Shown one piece after another: positions 11,301-20,480 of a stretch of 64,000 bases of DNA. Positions within the stretch are counted from its first letter, which is position 1. Every line of letters begins with the position of its first letter. Below the pieces are notes generated by a model. It was given only the letters and a program-made list of their open reading frames with translations, searched no databases and had not been told where the DNA came from. The position numbers were made by a program, and so were the translations under genes. This DNA comes from Bagarius yarrelli (taxonomy: Eukaryota > Chordata > Actinopteri > Siluriformes > Sisoridae), in contig VCAZ01000035.1 of assembly GCA_005784505.1 (NCBI GenBank), positions 2,217,001 through 2,281,000 of the forward strand, read 5' to 3'.

Positions 11301-14300
11301 GTGTCCACACAGAATGTAGTATAGGAAGCATTTTCCCCGTCTTATATCATTTAGATGAGACAACCGTTATAAGGTTTTAGTACAGAAATTATTCTGCATA
11401 TATATATATATTTTTTTTTTTATATAATGTCTCTGTTTAATAGTTAGTCCACTGGACTGCCTGATCCTGATGCACAATTAATGTATGAAGGGGGCGTGAA
11501 TTTTTTTTTAATTCAAGACCTACTATCCAGTTGACGAAACTGAGTAAGCGAGACGAGTAGTATGTCCCAATCCTTAGTACGCAAAAAGTTCCTGGATGAC
11601 TTGCTTTCTCCGCCCAGATTTTGAAGTATGCCTAGGATGCACACTTTACTATCCCAAGAGGCCGTGGGAGAGACGACATCATACGCAGAAGCACTTTAAA
11701 TACTTGTTCTAAAATGTTTTAAGTATCTGTGGGTTCGTGAGGAAAATAACATCGTTCCGTGTAGTTAAATTGCAATCCTTTAAAATTATTTAAGTGAAAC
11801 GTGATCCAACTTCATATTCGTGCTACTGTGATGATATGCGTCAGTATCAAAATGGTGGATGTAGCAGGTCTAAATTTCGTTCATACTACCTGTAACCATA
11901 CTCGTTTAACGACCAGGAAGTGCGCACTTGCTTTAATGTAGTATATACTTGAGCAGTACTTTCTTTCTTTCTGACTCTCTCTCTCTCTTGCTCTATCGTT
12001 CTCTCTCTTGCTCTATCGTTCTATCGGTCTCTTTCTCTACCGTTCTCTCTCTCTCTCGTTTTATCGTTCTCTCTCTCTCTCTCTCGTTTTATCGTTCTCT
12101 CTCTCTCTCTCTCTCTCGTTCTATCGTTCTCTATCTATCCAGCTCTCTCTTCTTCTCTCTTCTCTCTCTCTCTCTCATCTCTCTCTCTCTTTCGTTCTCT
12201 CTCTCTCTCTGCTCCTCTCTCTCCTCTTTCGTTCTCTCTCATCTATCTCTCTCTTTCGCCATTCTATCTTCTCTCTCTTTCGTTTCTATCTTCTCTCTCT
12301 CTCTCGTTCTATCGTTCTCTCTCTCTCTTTCGTTCTATCGTTCTCTCTCTCTCTCTTTCGTTCTATCGTTCTCTCTCTCTCTCGTTCTATCGTTCTCTCT
12401 CTCTCTCTCTTTCGTTTCTAGTTCTCTCTTCTCCCTTCTCTCTCCTATAGTTATATCTCTCTCTCTTTCGTTCTATCGTTATATCTATCTATATTATTTA
12501 GTCTCGTTCTATAGTTATATCTCTCTCTCTTTAGTCTAGAGTTCGATGCTCTCTATCTTCAAGTATCGTTATCTCTATCTCTCTTTCTATTATATCGTCT
12601 CATACTCTTCATCTCTCTCTCTATTTCGTTCTAATCGTTCTCTCTCTCTCATCTTTAGTTCTCTATCCGTTCTATCTTATCTCTCTCTCTTTCGTTCTAT
12701 ATCGTTCTATCATATCTCGATCTCTCGAGAGTTCTATATCTCTCTCGTTCTTATCTATCGTTCTCTATCTCTATCTCTTTTCGTTCTATCTCGCACTCTC
12801 TCTCTCGTTCGATCTTTCTCTATCGTCTCTCTATTCTATCGTTCTCTCTATCTCTCTCTTCTTCTCTTTCGTATTCTTTATATCGTTCTCTCTCTCTCGT
12901 CTCTCTCTCTCTCTCTCGTCTTCTACTCTCTCGTTCTTTCTATTCGCTCTCTCTCCTCTATCGTTCTCTCTCTTCTAATCGTTCTCTCTCTCTCTCTTTC
13001 GTTCTATCTACTCTTCTTCTCTCTTTAGTTTAATCTTCTATCTTCTATCTCTCTCGTTCTATCGTTCTCTCTATCTCTCCATCGTCTCTCTCTCTCTCTC
13101 TCTCTCTCTTTCGTTCTATCGTTCTCTCTCTCTCTCTTTCGTTCTATCGTTTCTCTCTCTCTCTCGTTCGTCTAAGTTCTCTCTCTCGTTCTTTCTAAAT
13201 CTTCTCGTTCTCTTTTCTTCTCGGATCGTTCTCTCTCTATCTCGTTCTTTCTATCGTTCTCTCTCTCTCTCTCTCTCGTTCTTTCTATCGTTCTCTCTCT
13301 CATCGTTCTTCTCTCTCGTTCTATCGCTCTCTCTCTCGTTCTTTCTATCGTTCTCTCTCTCGTTCTTTCTATCGCTTCTCTCGTTCTTTTCTATCGCTCT
13401 CTTCTCTCTTTCTACGCTCGCGTTCTCTATCGTTCTCTCTCGTCGTTCTCTCTCGTTCTCTCTCTCGTTCTATCGTTCTCTCTCTCGTTCTTCTATCGTT
13501 CGCTCTCTCTCGTTCTTTCTATCGCTCTCTCTCATCGTTCTTTCTATCGCTCTCTCTCTCTCTCGTTCTCTCTCTCTCTCTTCTCTTTCGTTCTATCGTC
13601 TCTCTCTCTCTCCACACTCGCTCTCTCTCTCTTCTCGTTCTTCTCGTCATCGTTCTCTCTCCTATAGCTCTCTTCTCTCTCTCGTTTCTCTCTCTCTCTC
13701 TCCTCGCTCTATCGTTCTCTCTCTCTCTCGTTCTTTCTATCGCTCTCTCGCTCTCTCTCTCTCGCTCTCTATAGCTCTCTCTCGCTCTATAGCTCTATAG
13801 CGCTCTATAGCTCTCTCTCTCTCTCTCGCTCTATAGCTCTCTCTCTCTCGTTCTATCGCTCTCTCTCTCTCGTTATATCGCTCTCTTCTCTCTCTCTCTC
13901 TCTCGTTCTTTCTATCTCTCTTGCGCTCTCTCGCTCTATAGCTCTCTCTCTCTCTCTCTCTATTCGCTCTCTCTCTCTCTCTTTATATTGCTCTCTCTCT
14001 CTCTCTCTCATCGTTCTCTTTCTATCTCTCTCTCGCTCTATAGCTCTCTCTAGTTCTATCTCTCGTCTATAGCTCTCTCTCTCTCGTCTCTCTCTCCTCT
14101 CTCTTCTATCGCTCATCTCTCTCTCTCTCTATCGCTCTCTCTCTCTCTAGTCTATCGCTCTCTCTCTCTCCTCTATCGCTCTCTATCTCTTTGTTCTATC
14201 GCTCTCTCTCTATCTAGTTCTTTCACGCTCTCTTCTCTCTCTCGTCTCTATCGCTCTCTCTCTCTCCTTGCCTCTCTCGTTCTATCGCTCTCTCTCTCTC

Positions 14301-14371
14301 TCGTTCTATCGCTCTCTCTCTCTCTCTCTCGTTCTATCGCTCTCTCTCTCTCTCTCGTTCTATCCTCTCTC

Positions 14372-14408
<37 letters not shown>

Positions 14409-15435
14409 ATAGTTCTATCGCTCTCTCTCTCTCTCGCTCTACTCTTCTATCGCTCTCTCGCTCTCTCTCTCTCTCTCTCTATCTCTCAGCTATCGCTCTC
14501 TCTCTCTCTGTTCTATCTCTCTCTTCTCTATCGTCTCTATCGTCTCTCTCTCTCTCGATCTCTCTCTCTCTCGTTCTATCGCTCTCTCTCTCTCTCTCTC
14601 TCGTTCTATCGCTCTCTCTCTCTCTCGTTCTATCGCTCTCTCTCTCGCTCGTTCTATCGCTCTCTCTCTCTCTCGTTCTATCGCTCTCTCTCTCGCTCTC
14701 GTTCTCATCGCTCTGCCAGTATTATTCCAAAGTGTTTGAGCATTTATCCAAAAAACAACAGGATAAAATGTGCACAGAAAAAAAGTCACTCATACTGTAG
14801 AAATGGATCTTGCATTGTTACAACACATCTGCACACACTAATGTCGTTAAGAAGTTTTTAACCAGGAACAATGTGAGTATCGTGTAACATCTACAGCTCT
14901 CGCTCCTAAAAATGGAACTGAGGGGCAGGAAATATAGGGGAAAAACACAGGAGACAAATAATTACTATGGAAAATGTTTTCCCAAATAGGACAAACAATG
15001 TGACCAGTGTATTTATACCGCATAAAGAATTCTGAGAAAGGGATTTAGGAAGAAATTCTGTAGATCTTATAACCCTCGTTCTTCTCCCAAACATTTTAAG
15101 AGATTAAACATCTGTTCTTTTTAACAATAAACAGTGCGTCAAACACATGAGGGGGACCATGTGTTTGCCGCACTGTTTATTGTTAAAAAAAAACCCAGAT
15201 GTTTAATCTTAAAATGGCAATAAACTGCTTTTGATTGTGTTTGGTTGGAGCTGGAATGTTCATCGAATAAAAACAAGGAAAGACATCTCCAAATCGAACG
15301 ATATTTCAGTGTGATACTCACCTCATCGTACATGAACTGCAGCGTGAGCGCTGATTTGCCCACTCCTCCGCTTCCCACCATGATGACCTTGTGCAGAACC
15401 AAAGAGCTCTGGCCTTTGCTCTTGTTGGCTGCCAT
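8222..15435 (-). CDS. ralb: Ras-related GTPase RalB (4 coding exons, complete)
   Basis: Membrane-anchored small GTPase of the Ras superfamily that controls exocyst-dependent vesicle traffic and signalling. Coding exons are 15322-15435, 11057-11265, 9683-9860 and 8222-8341, phases 0/2/0, giving 206 aa, the same as human RALB. Visible motifs: P-loop GSGGVGKS (residues 22-29), switch I around YEPTKADSY, switch II DTAGQED, NKSD and ETSAK for guanine binding, a lysine-rich tail, and a C-terminal CTLL box expected to be geranylgeranylated. The N-terminus [11 protein letters not shown] matches RalB rather than RalA from memory. The sequence before the ATG carries a splice acceptor (CTGTGCAG), so a non-coding 5' exon lies upstream; a candidate is at about 18998-19090. 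Intron 1 contains a 2.75-kb CT-rich array and a large inverted repeat. Confidence 0.97.
8750..9015 (+). repeat. Interspersed fish repeat in ralb intron 3
   Basis: Contains TTTTGGTTTCTTGCCGCTGT and ends AATAAAGGTGACTTGACTC, a block I recognise as common in teleost genomes; class not assigned. A related fragment may lie at 35125-35205. Confidence 0.5.
9426..9575 (+). mobile_element. SINE group A (degraded)
   Basis: GGGGGAAGTGGTGATTAAGG head and AACAAGGCCCTTAACCCCC body, in ralb intron 3. Confidence 0.75.
9683..9860 (-). CDS. ralb: ralb coding exon 3
   Basis: 178 bases encoding [11 protein letters not shown] through ...TRANVDK, with the NKSD and ETSAK guanine-specificity motifs. Acceptor CAG; donor GTATGA. 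Confidence 0.96.
11057..11265 (-). CDS. ralb: ralb coding exon 2
   Basis: 209 bases from [11 protein letters not shown] to ...SATSDF plus two bases of Arg. It covers switch I and switch II. Acceptor CAG; donor GTATGG. Confidence 0.96.
11959..14714. repeat. 2.75-kb CT-rich composite array in ralb intron
   Basis: Almost unbroken runs of CTCTCT (4 to about 14 repeats) are punctuated every 15-30 bases by variants of CGTTCTATCG, drifting to GCTCTATAGC towards 13740-14060 and back again. This is a higher-order microsatellite rather than a plain (CT)n. The long open frames on either strand (Ser/Leu-rich on plus, Arg/Glu-rich on minus) are by-products of the dinucleotide. In ralb pre-mRNA it reads as GAGAGA-rich RNA. 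Confidence 0.95.
15093..15214. repeat. Near-perfect inverted repeat (57-bp arms, 8-base loop)
   Basis: The left arm 15093-15149 and right arm 15158-15214 are reverse complements except for a 1-2 base bulge near the T/A run and one mismatch near the loop. It lies about 110 bases inside ralb coding intron 1, so the nascent transcript could fold into a long hairpin. It could be a fold-back mini-transposon or a hairpin RNA precursor; neither is shown. Confidence 0.8.
15322..15435 (-). CDS. ralb: ralb coding exon 1
   Basis: 38 codons, MAANKSKG to FMYDE, containing the P-loop. The donor GTGAGT is in phase 0. Confidence 0.96.
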
Positions 15436-15820
15436 ATGTGCTGTGCTGCACAGGGATTAATCTCATTAATTTACACGTTATCTGTACAGGCATCTTGTGA
15501 TTTTGGTCCTAATTTTACTTTAATTAACAGTTTTCTAAATTCCCCACATTTGACTGCTCGATGCTCTTAATGCCAGTGAGATTTAACCTTTAACAAACTG
15601 TTAACTCCTGCAACAAATTACCACCACAATAACAACGTATTTGCAATTAAGGGTTAATAAGGACGGTAATGAGACGCACCTGAATGAGCTTATGGAACCC
15701 TTGGTAATGAGGTAAAAAACCAAGCTTCTCACAGGCTTCAAACAGGTTCGATTTTCCACAAGTGAGCCATTTACCCTATCCTACCTGGTTTATATGCCGC
15801 TAAGCCTTATACTGTCTTAG

Positions 15821-16010
15821 AACATTTACACTTCTGGTATTTGGCAGACATTTTGGCAACTTACATACATGTTATTTCATACAACTAAGCAATTAAGAGT
15901 TAAGGGTCTTTCTCAGGGGGCCCAGCCGTGGCAAATTAGTGGTGCTGGGAATCAAATCCAGATCTTCCAATTAGCAGTCCAAAACCTTAACCACTGAGCT
16001 ACCACTTCCT
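15821..16010 (-). mobile_element. SINE group A (tandem 1 of 3)
   Basis: First of three head-to-tail group A copies upstream of ralb; ends AACCACTGAGCTACCACTTC. Confidence 0.85.
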
Positions 16011-16014
16011 CATT

Positions 16015-16208
16015 TACATAACATTTACATTTCTGGCATTTGGCAGATGCCCCTTATACAGAGTGACTTACATTTATCTCATCCTTTATCTAACAGCGCA
16101 GGTAATGTTTAAGGATGCTGCTTGAGGGCCCAGCAATGGCAGATTGTTGGTACTGGAAATTAAAACCCATGGTCTTCCGATCACTAGTCCAACACCTTAA
16201 CTGCTAAT
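16015..16208 (-). mobile_element. SINE group A (tandem 2 of 3)
   Basis: Starts CATTTGGCAGATGCCCC and runs to AACACCTTAACTGC; begins about 5 bases after the previous copy. Confidence 0.8.
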
Positions 16209-16215
16209 TTATTAT

Positions 16216-16386
16216 ATACTTACATCAGTTAGCAGACACTTTTATCCAGAGCGACTTACATTTATCCCGTTTTTACACAACTGAGCAATTAGGGGTTGCT
16301 CCGGGGCCCACAGGTGGTGCCGGGAATCAAACCCTGGCCTCTATGGTATCAGTCCAACAACTTAACCACCAAGCTACCACTTCCCT
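16216..16386 (-). mobile_element. SINE group A (tandem 3 of 3)
   Basis: Contains TTATCCAGAGCGACTTACAT and ends ACCAAGCTACCACTTCCC. Confidence 0.85.
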
Positions 16387-16677
16387 ACTATCATTCGCTT
16401 ATGGTTTAACTTACAATCGAATGAACATCCTTCCGAAGTGTATTTGGTGGTGCAGGTAGTGTTGTTTAATAGACATTGATTTGCTCTTATTATAATGTCC
16501 GTGTCGCATTATTTGCATTGTTAAACTGCTATTTGTTTGGAATGTGTTAGATCTTTTATACGCAGTGTTTCTGGGACATACTGATAAGAATAAAACAGTT
16601 ATAAAAGACGAATAATCAAAAAGACAAGCTGTACAAACTTTATCAACTATTTAGTGTTATGAATAGACCACTGAAAG

Positions 16678-18486
16678 TCAGGAGTGTTGTGTGACAGGAG
16701 AATATCGGCTAGAATTAAGGGGAAGGTGTACAAGACGGGTGAGACCAGCTATGATGTATGGTTTAAAGACAGTGGTGAGACCAGCTATGATGTATGGTTT
16801 AGAGACAGTGGTGAGGCCAGCTATGATGTATGGTTTAGAGACAGTGGTGAGACCAGCTATGATGTATAGTTTAGAGACAGTGGTGAAGTAGAGTATGTTT
16901 AGAGGACAGTGGTGAGCTATGATGTATGGTTTAGAGACAGTGGTGAGACCAGCTATGATGTATAGTTTAGAGACAGTGGTGAGACAGCTAAGATGTATGG
17001 TTTAGAGACAGTGGTGAGACCAGCTATGATGTATGGTTTAGAGACAGTGGTGAGAGCAGCTATGATGTATAGTTTAGAGACAGTGGTGAGACAGATATGA
17101 TGTAGGTTGTAGAGACAGCAGTGGTGAGACCAGCTATGATGTATGGTTTAGAGGACAGTGGTAAGACCAGCTATGATGTATGGTTTTTTAGAGACAGTGG
17201 TGAGACAGCTATCATGTATGGTTTAGAGACAGTGGTGATGAGACCAGCTATGATGTATGGTTTAGAGACAGTGGTGAGACTGAGACCAGCTATGATGTAT
17301 GGTTTAGAGACAGTGGTGAGACCAGCTATGATGTATGGTTTAGAGACAGTGGTGAGACCAGCTATGATGTATGGTTTAGAGACAGTGGTGAGACCAGCTA
17401 TGATGTATGGTTTAGAGACAGTGGTAAGACCAGCTATGATGTATGGTTTAGAGACAGTGGTAAGACGGGGGAAGTGGTGGCTCATGGTTAAGGTGTTGGA
17501 TTACCAATCTGAAGGTTGTGGGTTCGATTCCCAGCTCCACCAAGCCACCACTGTTGAGCCCCTGAGCAAGGCCCTTAACCCCCATTTGCTCAGTTGTATA
17601 ACAAGGGATATTGTAAGTCGCTCTGGATAAGGGCGTCTGCCAAATGCTGCAAATGTAAATGTAAATGTAAGACCAGCTATGATGTATGGTTTAGAGACAG
17701 TGGTGAGACAGCTATGATGTATGGTTTAGAGACAGTGGTGAGACAGCTATGATGTATGGTTTAGAGACAGTGGTGAGAGCAGCTATGATGTATGGTTTAG
17801 AGACAGTGGTGAGACCAGCTATGATGTATGGTTTAGAGACAGTGGTGAGACCAGCTATGATGTATGGTTTAGAGGACAGTGGTGAGAGATGTGTAGCTAT
17901 GATGTATGGTTTAGAGACAGTGGGGATGAGACTGATGACAGCTGGTTTATGATGTATGGTTTAGAGACAGTGGTAAGACCAGCTATGATGTATGGTTTAG
18001 AGACAGTGGTGAGACAGCTATGATGTATGGTTTAGAGACAGTGGTGAGAGCAGCTATGATGTATGGTTTAGAGACAGTGGTGAGACAGCTATGATGTATG
18101 GTTTAGAGACAGTGGTGAGACCAGCTATGATGTATGGTTTAGAGACAGTGGTGAGACCAGCTATGATGTATGGTTTAGAGACAGTGGTAAGACCAGCTAT
18201 GATGTATGGTTTAGAGACAGTGGTGAGACAGCTATGATGTATGGTTTAGAGACAGTGGTGAGACAGCTATGATGTAGGACAGTGGTTTAGAGACAGTGGT
18301 GAGAGCTGAGTATTGTTAGAGGACAGCTATGATGTATGGTTTAGAGACAGTGGTGAGACAGCTATGATGTATGGTTTAGAGACAGTGGTGAGACAGCTAT
18401 GATGTATGGTTTAGAGACAGTGGTGAGACAGCTATGATGTATGGTTTAGAGACAGTGGTGAGACAGCTATGATGTATGGTTTAGAT
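16678..18486 (+). repeat. 36-bp minisatellite made from a LINE RT fragment (array 1)
   Basis: Roughly 40 copies of a 36-base unit (35-base variants lack one C) that reads TVVRPAMMYGLE in the LINE frame. The left edge (16678-16745) is unexpanded LINE sequence reading CDRRISARIKGKVYKT. The matching right LINE flank is absent; the array stops at 18486 in unrelated AT-rich DNA. A group A SINE sits inside it (17467-17670). Confidence 0.93.
17467..17670 (+). mobile_element. SINE group A inside minisatellite array 1
   Basis: Well preserved: head GGGGGAAGTGGTGGCTCATG, B box GGGTTCGATTCCC, tail with three AAATGT repeats. Array units flank it on both sides, so it inserted after the expansion. Confidence 0.92.
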
Positions 18487-18779
18487 TTTTAAACGTATCT
18501 TTACAAATTATGTGTGAAAACAGACCAACGACTGAACTTAAGAATAAACTCATGTCGAGGGTCATATCACTAAAATCTGCTGACTAAAAGTCACTCAACT
18601 GACAAACACTATACAAGTTTAAAGTCAAATACGCAGCTTTTTTTGTAATTTTTTTGTAAATGCACACTAAGTAATAATAACGAGCAAATATTTAAAAAAT
18701 AATTCTTATCGTCCCGAACACTAAATTTAACTATTTCTGTTTCCTTTTTGGCGTTTACAAAAAAATAGTCACCGCCCCT

Positions 18780-19100
18780 TCCGTAATATCTCATGTTCGC
18801 TCATTGGTTAAAGGGAAAATCGCGCCCCCGTGTCTGCCACCTGATTGGCAGACGCAGCAATCTTTCAAATGTTTTTTCAACAAAAAGAGAAGAAGTCTTA
18901 GAGACAGAAATCGTAAATTGAACTAAAAAGGTGTCTTTACATAAACATACAAATCTTATTAAAAATTTTCATTTTTTTTACAAACCACTTGACTCACAAT
19001 TTCAGTTTTAGCAGGCTGTAATTCTTCAAAGAAGCGCGTTCCCTGTTCCCAAACTGCTACTCGTCCGTAGTCCCATCCACCGGAAGTGCAGCACGTTGGA
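18780..19100 (-). promoter_or_regulatory. ralb: Candidate ralb promoter and non-coding exon 1
   Basis: A GC-richer island in AT-rich flanks. A canonical ETS/GABPA site ACCGGAAGTG (plus strand) lies at 19079-19088. On the minus strand, transcription from about 19090 would give an exon ending at 18998 followed by donor GTGAGT (18992-18997). Two inverted CCAAT boxes (ATTGG at 18803 and 18844) lie nearby. It is assigned to ralb because the ralb ATG exon has an upstream splice acceptor and no nearer promoter-like sequence was seen. Confidence 0.35.
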
Positions 19101-19477
19101 GGGATATGATGTCATTAAAACTGCATGTTATTTTAATGACTAATTGTACAAAATCACCCATAGAATAATTGTTATATGTTGTCAGGCTTTTATTATTCCT
19201 ATAGGGGTTTTTTTTAATATAAATTTGTGTTCATATTATTTGAATCACGAGTATCAGTGCTTAAAACAACTCAGATCAGCATTATTAAGTTTGATGGTTT
19301 AACTATAAGAAAAGATAAACTAAACAATAAATGAATTTATAGTTGTCTTATTTGCTTCCTGATGTGTTACAAAGTTTAATGTTAATTTTGTGTTACTGTT
19401 TTGTAAAAAAAAAATTAATAAAAAAATTGTACAATTTCCAAGTTGCCAAATAGTTGGGCTTCTTAACAATGTAAAAA

Positions 19478-20480
19478 TATATACACACATGGACAAAATT
19501 GTTGTTACCCCCTTTTGTAAATAAAAGAAAAACACACAATGGCCACTCGAAACTGACAAAAGTAATATAAATAAAAATTAACCAATAAAAATCAGACAAT
19601 TGCTGTTCAAACAGGATCATTTTTTAAAAACAAAATAATGAAACAGGACAAAACTAAAGGTCCCCCTTAAAAAACGATTTGACTATAGGGACATGTTAAA
19701 CTAAGTTGTGTCCTTTAATTAGCATCACGGGTGTCTTCAAACTTGTAATCAGTCAGTCTGCTTGTTTAAGGGGTGACACCTAGCATCGAGTCACTGTGTT
19801 GTTTGGACCACAGAAAGCGAAGGCGCAAGATGTCTCAGGAGCTTAGAAAGACTAGCATACACAAGCATGTTAAAGGTAAAGGTTATTAAAATTGCGTATA
19901 ACAGGGAATAATTATTAATTAATTATTATTGATAATATATTATCAACTATTATTAACTATTTCGGGGGTAGTGGAGGCTCAGTGGTTAAGGTGTTGGACT
20001 GATACCTGGAAGACCAGGGTTTGATTTCCAGCACTACATCTGGGCCCCTAAGCAAGGCTCTTTAACCCCAATTGCTCAGTTGTATAAGGAGAGATAACTG
20101 TAAGTCGCTCTGGATAAAGGAATCTGCCAAATGCTGTAAATGTAACCAAAGAGCCCAGAACAAACCTCCAAAGAGGTTTAAAGGTGAACTTCCAGGTCAA
20201 AGCACATCAGTGTCAGATCGCAGCATCTGTCGCTGGACTTCATGGTAGACGATCATGCTGCTTTTTACACCACTGTTAAAAGCAATTCATAAAAAAGCGA
20301 GACTGGAATTTGCCACAGTGCGAATCGACAAAGCTTCTGAAAGAATGTCGTTTGGACAGATGAGACAAAGAAGCTGGAGCTTTTTGGCAAAGCACATCAG
20401 CTCTATGTTCGCAGACACAAAAATGAAGCATATCGAGAAAAGAACACTATCCCTACTGTAAAACATGGAGGAGGCTTTTG
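19478..20480 (+). pseudogene. Tc1-like transposon with broken transposase, split by a SINE
   Basis: The left terminal region begins near 19478 (ACATGGACAAAATTGTTGTT). The transposase start reads MSQELRKTSIHKHVKGKGY at 19829. The frame is then interrupted by a group A SINE (19963-20145), and resumes with TKEPRTNLQRG-like sequence and HKKARLEFA, DKASERMSFGQMR (frameshifted) and VKHGGG. Dead element. Confidence 0.85.
19963..20145 (+). mobile_element. SINE group A inside Tc1 element
   Basis: Head GGGGGTAGTGGAGGCTCAGT, tail AATGCTGTAAATGTAA; splits the Tc1-like transposase sequence. Confidence 0.88.

Noticed and set aside
11949..14861. Long open frames rich in Ser/Leu/Arg (plus) or Arg/Glu (minus)
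   Set aside because: They follow directly from CT/GA dinucleotide runs, have no start context or conserved content, and appear in several frames at once.
17480..17560. tRNA genes suggested by A/B-box-like sequences (here and in many copies)
   Set aside because: They are heads of SINEs with SINE bodies and tails, and have no intact cloverleaf I could fold.
17121..17630. Repetitive open frames reading VVRPAMMYGLET-type proteins (also 31598-32525)
   Set aside because: They are the 36-bp minisatellite. The unit length is a multiple of three, so frames stay open without selection.
16740..18486. CRISPR-like array (36-bp direct repeats)
   Set aside because: Units abut with no unique spacers, the sequence is LINE-derived, and the genome is a vertebrate's.
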